NCBI RefSeq assembly: GCF_900176565.1
Contig: NZ_FXEH01000006.1
Coordinates: forward strand, 124,001-188,000
Reading direction: 5' to 3'
DNA from: Thalassobacillus devorans
GTDB lineage: Bacteria; Bacillota; Bacilli; Bacillales; Halobacillaceae
DNA length: 64,000 bases
Under the pieces are notes generated by a model. That model searched no databases. It was not told where the DNA came from and was given only the letters and a program-made list of their open reading frames with translations. Positions within the stretch are counted from its first letter, which is position 1; each line of letters starts with the position of its first letter. The position numbers and the translations under genes were made by a program. Below, one piece after another: positions 17,279 through 25,595 of this stretch.

Positions 17279-17827
17279 TTAGGAGCTTTTTTGTTTAATT
17301 AAAATATCATAACCATCTTTTGCATTTTCAATGATACAACGACGAGGTGCCCGGATAAATTGGTTCAGATACAGGAAATCGGTGAATGATAACCCGATGT
17401 TTACAGCTGCAAACAGAACAAGATAAGCGAAATATCCAGGGAATATGAAGCTCATCGCCAAGGCTGGCATAGTAATAAATAAAGAAGGTGCCAGTGCCAT
17501 GAAAATAGATGTTTTTTTAGATAATTTGGATTGACACCGGTAATCAAATGTCGGAATCCATCTTCTTTTGAATGACCATTTCACCCTTACACGCTTATTA
17601 GCAAGTACTAATGGCAATATATGCATCATCCGGTGCAATGACGGTAAGAAGAACAGAATGACCAGCAAAGGGATGAACCCATGGTCTTTTACATCATGTG
17701 TCAAATGAACCAGTGAAAAAGGCAGATACAATATTAGAAATGCCAACAACCCTGTAAGAAAGGATGTGAGATAAATACGATTATTACCGAAATCCTTAGT
17801 GATGTTTACTGTTTTCCAGCAATTCAT
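17279..17827 (-). CDS. DUF3267-like membrane protein with a degenerate HExxH motif
   Basis: The 182-residue protein has four or more transmembrane segments (about 21-40, 51-63, 108-128, 130-146) and resembles the DUF3267 putative zincin peptidases. Where the family has HExxH, this protein reads HRMMH at 65-69: both histidines remain but the catalytic Glu is Arg. If the family assignment is right it is probably catalytically dead. The sequence start MNCWKTVNITKDFG is typical of such proteins. AAAGGGGG lies upstream of the ATG. Function is unknown. Confidence 0.6.
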   Translation of the reverse strand: MNCWKTVNITKDFGNNRIYLTSFLTGLLAFLILYLPFSLVHLTHDVKDHGFIPLLVILFFLPSLHRMMHILPLVLANKRVRVKWSFKRRWIPTFDYRCQSKLSKKTSIFMALAPSLFITMPALAMSFIFPGYFAYLVLFAAVNIGLSFTDFLYLNQFIRAPRRCIIENAKDGYDILIKQKSS

Positions 17828-18091
17828 CTCAGAATCCCCCTTTGCTGCAAAAATGACTGAAACATTGGAATGAATGTTTCTATGATATTTGGGGTGAAAC
17901 CATATGTTTTAGTAGCACAAATGGAATAATAGTATGTTTTCATAAAAAAAGCAATAGGTTTTTATAAAAAAAATAAAAGAGTTTTTGGACTGCCATGACA
18001 GGGCTTGATGCAGATATGTTTACAAGGTTTGAAAAGTGCTAAACGGGTAATGGAAAAAGAGAGGCGAAGGCGAAGAAATGGAGAGATGTAC

Positions 18092-19741
18092 ATGGGCAAA
18101 TATACAGATAAGCTGAGGCAATATAAACCAGATCGATCCAATGCAGATGATCCCGTTGACGCCATAGGTACTGCCAGGATTAAGCAAAGGCTGCATACGC
18201 TGGAAAGAAAAATTGGTGTGGGCAGCAGGCATCATATTGCAACAGACCATCCCGGTATTAAAGCGGACGGAAAGCATAATGACACTTCAGGTATCCAGCG
18301 TTTACTGGATGAAGCGAAAGACAAACCAAACGGAATTTCTATTTATTTCCCTGCAGGTGTATATAAACTGACATCGACCCTTTTTATTTTCGAAGGGACA
18401 CGGCTGGAGTGTCATCCAAAAGCGGTTTTCAATAAAGTCCACCATCGCGGCATGCTGCAGAATATAAAAAAAGACAGTACCGACACAGGACATAATGGAA
18501 ATGGGAATATTACCATAATTGGAGGAGTCTGGGATAATAACGGGCACCGTTACTTAGGGGGGACGTGTTTTGTTTTTGGCCATAGCAAAAATTTAATATT
18601 TCGTGATCTAACGATAAAAGATGTATCACCGGGTCACGGGATGGAAATAAACTCATCTAAAAATGTCCTGATTGACGGTTGTAGATTTATTGGGATGGCC
18701 CCTAAGAAAAAGAAGCTTTATTCGGAAGCGGTACAGTTGGATTTGATGAAAAGTAAAGGGGTTTTTCCCTGGAAAAAAGGACATTTCGACCATACCCCCT
18801 GTCAGGATGTGATGATTACAAATTGTTACTTCGGCCCGAGTGACAGGCTGGGAAGCTGGGGGAGGGCGATCGGATCACACTCAGCAACCTCAGACCGCTG
18901 GCACCGGCGAATTATCATTACGAATAATATCATGGAAGGAACGTTGCAATGGGGAGTGCGGGCTTATTCCTGGGAGGATGTGACGATTAACGGAAATATC
19001 TTCAATGGGTGCGGTGCGGGCCTCTCGATTGACCCCAACCATGTAGGGGAGGGGGAAGTGGACAGCGAAGATATCGATGGCAACCAGACTTACACCAGCA
19101 ATCAGGTAAAACGTATCACGATTCAGGGAAACCAGTTTACGAAGCCGGGCAGGCATGGATCTGTGATGAGTATTACCGGTGATCAACATCATGATATGCT
19201 AGAGGTGAATGTCACGGGGAATATCATCGAAAATCCTTCCTCCACCTATAGCATCTATCTTGCTCACATCGCTCATTCTAACGTTTCCGACAATATTGTA
19301 ACCGGCGGAGATAAGGGCATCAAACTAGTGGCATGCAGGCAGGTGAATGTCATTGGGAACAACATAAAACAGATAAAGGCAACAGGTATTGAGGCATTTA
19401 GTGGTAATAGAGATTTGACCATAGCTAATAATACATTGTCGCTGATAGGAAGCCATGGAATATGGATTACTGGCAATGTCATGACGGCGGTAAATAACAA
19501 CCATCTGACCGGAATTGGTGGAGGAGGGGGAGAAGACGCTCAGGGCATCCGTGTGACTTCTTCGTGTGAAAGAATTTCCATCGTCGGCAACATGTTCAGT
19601 AGTCAGGAGCCTGGATATCGAATGATGTGTGCCATTCATACCGCTTCGTGTACCAAAAATACGTTAGCTGCAGCTAATAACGCTTTCGGTATAGGATTCG
19701 ATTTTTGCGGGAATGTTACCGAAAATGGAAATGCGGGATAA
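18092..19741 (+). CDS. Right-handed beta-helix (pectate lyase-3 type) protein, cytoplasmic by sequence
   Basis: The 549-residue product (start ATG 18092, 6 bp after GGAGAG) has a basic 50-residue N-terminus and then GIKADGKHNDTSGIQ, the hallmark start of Pectate_lyase_3/tailspike-type beta helices. The rest is a long series of 20-25 residue rungs with recurring GN.I and N.. turns (GNIFNG, GNQFTK, GNIIEN, GNNIKQ, NNTLSL). No signal peptide or sortase signal is present. Such folds occur in polysaccharide lyases, phage tailspikes and spore-surface proteins. There is no phage gene nearby. An upstream ATG (18050) extends it with an Arg-rich run but lacks a good ribosome binding site. Substrate unknown. 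Confidence 0.78.
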   Translation: MGKYTDKLRQYKPDRSNADDPVDAIGTARIKQRLHTLERKIGVGSRHHIATDHPGIKADGKHNDTSGIQRLLDEAKDKPNGISIYFPAGVYKLTSTLFIFEGTRLECHPKAVFNKVHHRGMLQNIKKDSTDTGHNGNGNITIIGGVWDNNGHRYLGGTCFVFGHSKNLIFRDLTIKDVSPGHGMEINSSKNVLIDGCRFIGMAPKKKKLYSEAVQLDLMKSKGVFPWKKGHFDHTPCQDVMITNCYFGPSDRLGSWGRAIGSHSATSDRWHRRIIITNNIMEGTLQWGVRAYSWEDVTINGNIFNGCGAGLSIDPNHVGEGEVDSEDIDGNQTYTSNQVKRITIQGNQFTKPGRHGSVMSITGDQHHDMLEVNVTGNIIENPSSTYSIYLAHIAHSNVSDNIVTGGDKGIKLVACRQVNVIGNNIKQIKATGIEAFSGNRDLTIANNTLSLIGSHGIWITGNVMTAVNNNHLTGIGGGGGEDAQGIRVTSSCERISIVGNMFSSQEPGYRMMCAIHTASCTKNTLAAANNAFGIGFDFCGNVTENGNAG

Positions 19742-19752
19742 ATAAAGATAAA

Positions 19753-19796
19753 GAGGAGAGAAACCGGCTTGATGATCGGTTTCTCTCCTTTTTTAT
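19753..19796 (+). terminator. Terminator after the beta-helix gene
   Basis: GGAGAGAAACCG (19755-19766) pairs perfectly with CGGTTTCTCTCC (19777-19788), followed by TTTTTT. Confidence 0.93.
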
Positions 19797-19814
19797 GGGA
19801 GAATCCGGTGGATG

Positions 19815-20333
19815 CTAAACCAGGTCTTTAGCTGTTGGTTTCATCGCTTTGAAGTTATCCGTAATCAACCGGTGGAAGCGAATCATCTCCCCGAGCCGCT
19901 CATGCAATTCCTCAATCTTTTCCATGTCGGCAGGTTCTTCGATCTGCTTTACTTCCTTCTTTATAGAGGACTCTATTTGTTTTAACGAATGTGCTTGTCT
20001 GTTGGCTGCATCGAGCCATTTTTGTATATAAGAAGTCATGAATTGCCGATATAAGTTTTCATCTGCACGATAAAGGTCTTTTCGGACCCCTTTTTTCCAG
20101 ACACTTTCAACGAGGTTGAGGTCGAGGAGACTCTTAATACCATTGCTCATGGCAGTTTTGCTCTTTCCGAGTGCTTTACTCATCTCGTCGAGTGTCATTG
20201 GTTCCCCATGCAGGTACAAGGTCACGAATAATCGAGCTTCGGTTGGGGTCAATGCGAACATTTCTAACGTCTTAGAAAATTCATGAATGACCTGGGTATG
20301 CAGTTCTTCGATCGTATTAGAATAAGGAGCCAT
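19815..20333 (-). CDS. GbsR-family regulator divergent from opuA (2 of 2)
   Basis: The 172-residue winged-helix protein has the GbsR/OpcR pattern: TPTEARLFVTLYLHGEPMTL then DEMSKALGKSKTAMSNGIKS and GVRKDLYR. A helical C-terminal half follows. AGGAGG is 5 bp before the ATG. It is divergent from the opuA operon across 285 bp that hold the inverted repeat GTACAG-N6-CTGTAC, so choline- or salt-responsive control of betaine uptake is the natural inference. GbsR and OpcR of B. subtilis do this for gbsAB, opuB and opuC; whether this protein is closer to GbsR or OpcR needs alignment. Confidence 0.87.
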   Translation of the reverse strand: MAPYSNTIEELHTQVIHEFSKTLEMFALTPTEARLFVTLYLHGEPMTLDEMSKALGKSKTAMSNGIKSLLDLNLVESVWKKGVRKDLYRADENLYRQFMTSYIQKWLDAANRQAHSLKQIESSIKKEVKQIEEPADMEKIEELHERLGEMIRFHRLITDNFKAMKPTAKDLV

Positions 20334-20461
20334 AAAATCCTCCTTTGTAAAAATTGGCTAATTACCACGTTATATCAAGGTGATGAAAAATCAAAATGAG
20401 TGATAGCGGTTTAATTGAAAGAAAAAGAGAGGAAAACTACGATATTTACTTTTTAAATTTT

Positions 20462-20479
20462 GTACAGAATAAACTGTAC
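20462..20479. promoter_or_regulatory. Perfect dyad in the gbsR-like/opuA intergenic region
   Basis: GTACAG (20462-20467) and CTGTAC (20474-20479) are perfect inverted repeats separated by AATAAA. The centre lies about 150 bp upstream of opuAA and 137 bp upstream of the regulator. A second dyad, AATAAACT...AGTTTATT, overlaps it. Candidate operator for the GbsR-type protein; inferred from position. Confidence 0.45.
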
Positions 20480-20513
20480 GTTATTTTCATACTTTTTTAA
20501 CTGAGTTTATTGT

Positions 20514-20543
20514 TTGTGCTTTTTATTACATGTGCGTTACAGT
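20514..20543 (+). promoter_or_regulatory. Candidate opuA promoter
   Basis: TTGTGC (20514-20519) and TACAGT (20538-20543) are 18 bp apart, about 75 bp upstream of the opuAA start. Three and four matches to consensus; weak hexamers are common in osmoregulated promoters. Confidence 0.4.
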
Positions 20544-20618
20544 ATGTAGGGTGAGCGCAGAGAAATGGGCAATACTAATCATAAAAATTAGACAAAAAGT
20601 TATAGTGAGGTGAATTAA

Positions 20619-21821
20619 GTGCCTGTTATTAAAGTAGATAAGTTATCTAAAATTTTTGGTAAGAACGCCAAGCAAGCGACTAAGCTGCTTGATCAAGGCT
20701 TATCAAAGGAAGAAATATTAAAAAAGACAGGTAACACAGTAGGTGTCAATCGTGCTTCTTTTGAAGTAGAAGAAGGAGAAATCTTTGTAATCATGGGTTT
20801 ATCCGGAAGTGGTAAATCGACGCTGGTCCGCCTGATCAATCGTCTGATTGAACCAACGGAAGGCAGTGTCATGATTGACGGGGAAGACCTGGCCAAGATG
20901 AATAAGCAGGATTTAAGAAAAGTACGACGTGAAAAATTGAGTATGGTTTTTCAAAAGTTCGCTTTATTCCCGCATCGTACGATTCTTCAAAATGCCGAGT
21001 TTGGACTTGAGGTACAAGGTATCGATAAGAGTGAACGTGAAAAACGTGCCAAGGAATCTTTAGAAATGGTTGGTCTTGGCGAGTATATTAACCAATATCC
21101 TTCCCAGTTATCTGGCGGGATGCAGCAGCGTGTCGGTCTGGCGCGGGCATTAGCCAATGATCCAGAAGTTCTATTGATGGACGAAGCTTTCTCCGCTTTG
21201 GATCCGTTGATTCGTAAAGAAATGCAGGATGAACTTTTAGAACTGCAGGAAAGTATGAAGAAAACGATCCTTTTCATCACACATGACCTGGATGAAGCGC
21301 TTCGGATTGGGGATCGCATCGCTTTGATGAAGGACGGAAAAATTGTCCAAATCGGTACACCGGAAGAAATCCTTGTCAATCCGGCTAACGATTATGTCGA
21401 GAAGTTCGTCGAAGATGTCGATCGCTCTAAGGTACTGGAAGCCCAGCACATCATGAAACGCCCAGAAACAGTGGACATCGAAAAACATGGTCCACGTGCT
21501 GCTCTGGAGCGAATGAGAAAAGAAGGTTTGTCCAGTATTTATGTGGTGGACAGAAAACGAAAGTTATATGGTTATGTAACAGCAGACGATGTTTCTGCTG
21601 CCGCAAAACAAGACAAGAAAGATTTAAAGGACATCCTTCATACGGATGTGCCAAAAGCGGATATGAATACGACCATGCACGAAATTTTCGATATGATTCA
21701 TGACTCTCCTGTACCGATCGCAGTCGTTGAAGAAGATAAGCTGAAAGGTATCATCGTAAGAGGAGCTGTCATTGCAGCATTAGCAGGAAGCGAGGTGTCA
21801 ATCAATGGAGATCATTCCTAA
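20619..21821 (+). CDS. opuAA: Glycine betaine/proline ABC importer ATPase OpuAA
   Basis: The 400-residue ATPase starts at GTG (20619) behind GAGGTGA. Walker [10 protein letters not shown] is near 64-72, signature [15 protein letters not shown] near 164-178 and Walker [13 protein letters not shown] near 188-199. The C-terminal 120 residues form tandem CBS domains (about 280-395), the part that senses ionic strength or cyclic di-AMP in OpuA transporters. It overlaps opuAB by 17 bp. The operon imports glycine betaine for salt tolerance. Confidence 0.94.
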   Translation: MPVIKVDKLSKIFGKNAKQATKLLDQGLSKEEILKKTGNTVGVNRASFEVEEGEIFVIMGLSGSGKSTLVRLINRLIEPTEGSVMIDGEDLAKMNKQDLRKVRREKLSMVFQKFALFPHRTILQNAEFGLEVQGIDKSEREKRAKESLEMVGLGEYINQYPSQLSGGMQQRVGLARALANDPEVLLMDEAFSALDPLIRKEMQDELLELQESMKKTILFITHDLDEALRIGDRIALMKDGKIVQIGTPEEILVNPANDYVEKFVEDVDRSKVLEAQHIMKRPETVDIEKHGPRAALERMRKEGLSSIYVVDRKRKLYGYVTADDVSAAAKQDKKDLKDILHTDVPKADMNTTMHEIFDMIHDSPVPIAVVEEDKLKGIIVRGAVIAALAGSEVSINGDHS

Positions 21822-22650
21822 GCTGCCTGTTGCCGAGTGGATTGACAATGCCACGGATTGGACAACAGATACGTTTGAGTTTTTATTCGATTTCATTAAA
21901 CAGGATTTTGGAGACTTTATTGAATTTTTCGCAGAGGATCTTTTGATGGCGATACCTATCTGGTTATTTATCGCTGTCATTGGCGTGCTGGCTTTCTTTG
22001 TATCAGGAAAACGGTTCGGTTTAGTTGCTTTCTCTGTGATCGGGTTATGGTTTATCAGCAACCAGGGATTATGGGAAGAGCTGATGAACACCTTCACTCT
22101 GGTCATATTTGCCAGTCTGATCTCTGTCATCATCGGGGTACCATTTGGTATCTGGATGGCAAAAAGTAAAACGGTTCAGACCATTCTTACTCCGATACTC
22201 GATTTCATGCAGACGATGCCGGCATTCGTCTATTTGATCCCGGCGGTCGCGTTTTTCAGTATCGGGATGGTTCCCGGGGTATTCGCATCGGTTATTTTTG
22301 CGACGCCTCCTACCGTTAGGTTCACCAACCTTGGTATAAGGCAAGTATCGAAGGAACTGATTGAAGCATCCGATTCATTCGGTACTACCGGGACGCAGAA
22401 ATTATTTAAAGTACAGCTGCCGATGGCTAAGACAACCATCATGGCTGGTATCAACCAGACGGTCATGCTTTCTTTATCTATGGTTGTTATCGCGTCTATG
22501 ATCGGTGCAAAAGGCCTTGGACAAACCGTAATTACCGGTCTGCAACGCGCGGATGTCGGTACTGGTTTCGTAGCAGGACTGGGAATTGTTATTCTTGCGA
22601 TCATCATTGATCGCTTCACACAAAACTTAAATACGCAAAAAGGTCAATAA
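21805..22650 (+). CDS. opuAB: Glycine betaine ABC importer permease OpuAB
   Basis: The 281-residue permease starts inside the end of opuAA behind GAGGTG. It has an N-terminal amphipathic segment ([17 protein letters not shown]), then about six transmembrane helices. The EAA loop is present as [20 protein letters not shown] then [20 protein letters not shown]-like residues near 175-210. This matches OpuAB/ProW. It assembles with OpuAA; the binding protein follows after a small hairpin. Confidence 0.94.
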   Translation: MEIIPKLPVAEWIDNATDWTTDTFEFLFDFIKQDFGDFIEFFAEDLLMAIPIWLFIAVIGVLAFFVSGKRFGLVAFSVIGLWFISNQGLWEELMNTFTLVIFASLISVIIGVPFGIWMAKSKTVQTILTPILDFMQTMPAFVYLIPAVAFFSIGMVPGVFASVIFATPPTVRFTNLGIRQVSKELIEASDSFGTTGTQKLFKVQLPMAKTTIMAGINQTVMLSLSMVVIASMIGAKGLGQTVITGLQRADVGTGFVAGLGIVILAIIIDRFTQNLNTQKGQ

Positions 22651-22666
22651 GGTCTAATGAAAGGGT

Positions 22667-22692
22667 AAAAGACCAGCTTCTGCTGGTCTTCT
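22667..22692 (+). terminator. Intra-operon stem-loop between opuAB and opuAC
   Basis: AAGACCAGC (22669-22677) and GCTGGTCTT (22682-22690) form a perfect 9-bp stem with a 4-base loop and a short, interrupted T-run. Placed between permease and binding-protein genes, it could be a partial terminator or a 3'-end stabiliser that sets unequal subunit levels. Confidence 0.6.
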
Positions 22693-22725
22693 TATAAAAA
22701 TTCTATTAAAAGGGGCGAATTAATT

Positions 22726-23658
22726 ATGTTTAACTTAAACTGGAAGCGGATTGGAATAGCAGCTGGTCTATCATTGTCACTTGTCGCAGCAGGTTGTGGT
22801 TCTGATGATAATGAGGGTGAAAGCAACGAAGAATCAAACGGAGATAATACACCTGCCTACAGCGAAGAAGTGAACTACACGATTACTGGTATCGAAGCAG
22901 GTGCAGGTGTAGTGGCAGCAGCAGAGTCTGCGGTAGAAGAATATGAAAACTTGAGCGGGTGGGAAGTATCAACTTCTTCAAGCGGTGCAATGGCACAAGA
23001 ATTATCTAGTGCATATGAAAATGAAGAGCCGATCATCGTGACTGGCTGGACACCGCACTGGAAGTTTGCAAAGTATGACTTGAAATACCTTGAAGACCCT
23101 AAAGAAGTGTTCGGCGGTGAAGAAGAAATCAAAACTATGGTTCGCGAAGGATTAGAAGAAGACATGCCGAACGCCTACAAAATTTTGGACCAATTCCAAT
23201 GGGAAACAAGCGACATGGAGGAAGTCATGCTTGAGATTTCTGAAGAAGGAGCTTCCCCGGAAGAAGCGGCACAAAATTGGGTAGATAACAATGCGGATAA
23301 AGTAGATGCGTGGACGGAAGGAACAGAAGAAGTAGATGGGGAAAAAATTACACTCGTATATGTGAACTGGGATTCTGAAATCGCGTCCACGAACGTCGTC
23401 AAGTATGTATTGGAACAACAAGGTTTTGATGTAACGATTACTGCTTTGGATAATGGACCAATGTGGGAATCCGTAGCTTCAGGAGAAGCGGATGGCATGG
23501 TTGCTGCATGGCTGCCAGGTACACACGGTGCCCAATATGAACAGCATCAGGATAGTCTGGAAGACCTTGGAGCAAACTTGACCGGTGCTAAAATTGGTCT
23601 GGTAGTTCCAGAATACATGGATGTAGACTCCATTGAAGACCTACAGCCAGATGAATAA
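22726..23658 (+). CDS. opuAC: Glycine betaine-binding lipoprotein OpuAC
   Basis: The 310-residue precursor has a lipobox VAAGC (Cys24) followed by a strongly acidic linker. Two lobes follow, the second starting at about residue 205 (ITLVYVNWDSEIASTNVVKY). Tryptophans in TGWTPHWKF near 106, MWESV near 246 and WLPGTH near 260 probably belong to the aromatic cage that holds the betaine headgroup. AAAGGGG precedes the ATG. It is the extracellular receptor for OpuAA/OpuAB; B. subtilis OpuAC is 293 residues. Confidence 0.93.
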   Translation: MFNLNWKRIGIAAGLSLSLVAAGCGSDDNEGESNEESNGDNTPAYSEEVNYTITGIEAGAGVVAAAESAVEEYENLSGWEVSTSSSGAMAQELSSAYENEEPIIVTGWTPHWKFAKYDLKYLEDPKEVFGGEEEIKTMVREGLEEDMPNAYKILDQFQWETSDMEEVMLEISEEGASPEEAAQNWVDNNADKVDAWTEGTEEVDGEKITLVYVNWDSEIASTNVVKYVLEQQGFDVTITALDNGPMWESVASGEADGMVAAWLPGTHGAQYEQHQDSLEDLGANLTGAKIGLVVPEYMDVDSIEDLQPDE

Positions 23659-23671
23659 TTGACTTTTATCA

Positions 23672-23710
23672 CCCCTGCTTTCCTGTGAAAGCGGGGGTTC
23701 CTTTTATTTA
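23672..23710 (+). terminator. Terminator after opuAC
   Basis: CCCCTGCTTTC pairs with GAAAGCGGGGG (one mismatch) around CTGT, followed by TTCCTTTTATTT. Confidence 0.85.
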
Positions 23711-23793
23711 ATGGAGACAGGTAAAGTCCATTACTAATAGGAAAGACTTGCTTGCTGCCGGAAAGGTAATTGAACCGCATACACTTTGAGGCA

Positions 23794-23846
23794 TCAAAAG
23801 GGCTGCCCCGTCGAGGTCTTATTCGACTTTTGGGACAGCCCTTTTA
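23794..23846 (-). terminator. Terminator after yhaH
   Basis: AAAAGGGCTG (23796-23805) pairs with CAGCCCTTTT (23836-23845), with an inner GTCGA/TCGAC stem. On the minus strand a T-run closes the stem. Confidence 0.8.
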
Positions 23847-23849
23847 AAG

Positions 23850-24263
23850 TTATGCTTTTGGTTTGTCTGGATCTTCCATAGGCGGCGTCTGTGGAGATGT
23901 GTTTTGTTCTTGTTTTGCTTTTTCTTCCAATTCTTTCAAGCTTTCTTCGATTTGCTCGAGGTATTTCTGGATGTTTTTCTGATGAGGTTCTACTGTCTTT
24001 TTCCAGCTTTCAATAGACGACTTCACATCTTCTGAAAGGTCTTTAATCAATTCAGCTCCCTCTTTGGAGGTCTGGGCGATTTGATCTTTCAATTGCATAC
24101 CGTCATCTTTCAGTTTGAGTACAGTATCTTTCAGCTGTGCACTTTTGGCTTTCGCGTTTTCACGGAATTCTTCTCCGGAAGTTTTTGTATTCATCAACGT
24201 GTAAGCGGCACCAGCTACTCCACCCACAAAAAAGCCCAATAGTAACGATTTACCGTTTGCCAT
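23850..24263 (-). CDS. yhaH: YtxH-domain protein YhaH
   Basis: The 137-residue product starts at the ATG 8 bp after AAAGGGG; the longer frame upstream overlaps that site. One N-terminal membrane helix (SLLLGFFVGGVAGAAYTLM) is followed by a long charged coiled-coil region, as in YtxH-type general stress proteins, and a Pro-rich tail (SPQTPPMEDPDKPKA). B. subtilis yhaH neighbours trpP in the same way. Envelope-linked stress role; mechanism unknown. Confidence 0.85.
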   Translation of the reverse strand: MANGKSLLLGFFVGGVAGAAYTLMNTKTSGEEFRENAKAKSAQLKDTVLKLKDDGMQLKDQIAQTSKEGAELIKDLSEDVKSSIESWKKTVEPHQKNIQKYLEQIEESLKELEEKAKQEQNTSPQTPPMEDPDKPKA

Positions 24264-24471
24264 AACATAACCCCTTTCAAACATCTTCTTTTTTTATTTT
24301 CTCTTTCTATGTAAAAATGAAACCCTTTTTAAAAGAATATCGGAGGCCTCCCATTATTATGTCCGTTTATCGTGTAAAAACACTTAGCTTATCGTTGGAC
24401 CCTTATAGGGAAAGCCTTTATTTTTATTATACTTTATTCTACTCAGAAAATTAATCGTTCCTAAAGTGTAA

Positions 24472-24503
24472 AAAAACCTCCAGCCTGCCAGCCAGAGGTT
24501 TAT
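24472..24503 (-). terminator. Terminator after trpP
   Basis: AAACCTC (24474-24480) pairs with GAGGTTT (24495-24501); on the minus strand the stem is followed by TTTTTT. Confidence 0.75.
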
Positions 24504-24508
24504 GAATA

Positions 24509-25033
24509 TTATTGATAACTCGCGCTTAGTTGTGACCGTTTCATAATTCCCTGGGTTACAGGATATATGACCATCATTGCAATGGTATTGATCGCAGCTG
24601 TCGGCAGCACGATAGTAGCAAACATGACAGGGAAACTTCCTTCCATCAACCCGATGATGAATAGAATGACGCTAAGGAAAATGGTTCCACTGACCATGGT
24701 GCCTAAAGCTGTCAACAAAGGGGCATAGATGTTCTGTTTCACAAATTTGCGCCCTGCGATGAATAACCCGAAGAAAGCTAATGCGGTCAACGGCTTATCA
24801 ATAATGTTCGCTATCTGACCTCCAGGTACTGTTGTCGTAAGTGCAGAAATGAATCCTGTCGCCAAGGAAAGGATCATCACATATTTGATTTTAGGAAATA
24901 GAATAATTCCCAGAAACATCATCGCCAACAGCATATCGGGACGCATTCCTAAAAAGAATGGCGGCATGATTGCATGTAAAACGGCACCGATTCCAACAAG
25001 TAATGAAAGCATGACTAAAATACGAATATTCAC
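24509..25033 (-). CDS. trpP: Tryptophan transporter TrpP
   Basis: The 174-residue protein has five to six transmembrane helices and the TrpP signature PPFFLGMRPDMLLAMMFLGI near 24-43, with GGQIANIIDKPLTALAF near 71-87. It imports tryptophan. The start is GTG at 25033, the only start that fits the ribosome binding site GAGGAGAG; that site is buried in a row of NAG triplets typical of TRAP control. A terminator follows the stop. B. subtilis trpP (yhaG) occupies the same place next to yhaH. Confidence 0.9.
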   Translation of the reverse strand: MNIRILVMLSLLVGIGAVLHAIMPPFFLGMRPDMLLAMMFLGIILFPKIKYVMILSLATGFISALTTTVPGGQIANIIDKPLTALAFFGLFIAGRKFVKQNIYAPLLTALGTMVSGTIFLSVILFIIGLMEGSFPVMFATIVLPTAAINTIAMMVIYPVTQGIMKRSQLSASYQ

Positions 25034-25039
25034 TTTATT

Positions 25040-25067
25040 CTCTCCTCTTCTCTACTGATCTCTTCTA
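25040..25067 (-). promoter_or_regulatory. TRAP-binding site overlapping the trpP ribosome binding site
   Basis: Read 5' to 3' on the minus strand, the triplets TAG (25067-25065), GAG (25062-25060), CAG (25057-25055), GAG (25052-25050), GAG (25047-25045) and GAG (25042-25040) are each separated by exactly 2 nt. Five of six are (G/U)AG. This is the geometry bound by the 11-mer TRAP-tryptophan complex, and the last two triplets are the Shine-Dalgarno sequence. In B. subtilis TRAP blocks trpP translation in this manner. Confidence 0.8.
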
Positions 25068-25157
25068 CATTTACTTTTCCAGACGTGTCCTCGTGACCGT
25101 CTGCGAAAGTATAAGTACATTATATCAAAACCTCACCAATCAGAAAAGTATATCTAT

Positions 25158-25595
25158 TTATGAGGAAGAGATATTCTGATTGATTTCTTCCGCAATTTTT
25201 TGCAAATCATCTGTATTGTATTCATCAGAATGGACTTCCCAGTTGGAGCTGTATCCATCTCCTTTTCCGTACCTGGGAATCAGATGAATATGTAAATGGA
25301 AGACGGATTGATCGGCAGGCTTTTCATTGTTGTTCAAAAGATTCATTCCAATTGGCTGATATGTCTCTTTAATGGCAGAAGCAATCTCTGGCACGCGAGT
25401 GAACAGTTTCCCTGCGGTTTCAGCATCGGTCTCATAAATGTTTTTCGTATGTTTTTTTGGAATAATAAGCGTATGACCTTTCGTTACCTGGCTGATGTCA
25501 AGGAATGCGTATACATCTTCGTCCTCATACACTTTTGCAGAAGGGATGTCGCCTGCTACGATTTTGCAAAAAATACAATCTTCCTTATGACTCAT
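25158..25595 (-). CDS. hit: HIT-family nucleotide hydrolase Hit
   Basis: Starting at the ATG 8 bp after AAGGAG, the protein is 145 residues, the usual Hit length. CIFCKIVAGDIPSAKVYEDE opens it and the catalytic histidine triad HLHIHLIP is near 99-106. Two CxxC-type cysteines at the N-terminus may bind zinc. HIT proteins hydrolyse nucleoside phosphoramidates or related dinucleotides. An in-frame GTG three codons upstream overlaps the ribosome binding site. It is divergent from ecsA. Confidence 0.93.
   Translation of the reverse strand: MSHKEDCIFCKIVAGDIPSAKVYEDEDVYAFLDISQVTKGHTLIIPKKHTKNIYETDAETAGKLFTRVPEIASAIKETYQPIGMNLLNNNEKPADQSVFHLHIHLIPRYGKGDGYSSNWEVHSDEYNTDDLQKIAEEINQNISSS

Noticed and set aside
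18005-18091. 29-residue Arg-rich extension of the beta-helix protein
   Set aside because: No ribosome binding site fits the upstream starts, while GGAGAG precedes the ATG at 18092.
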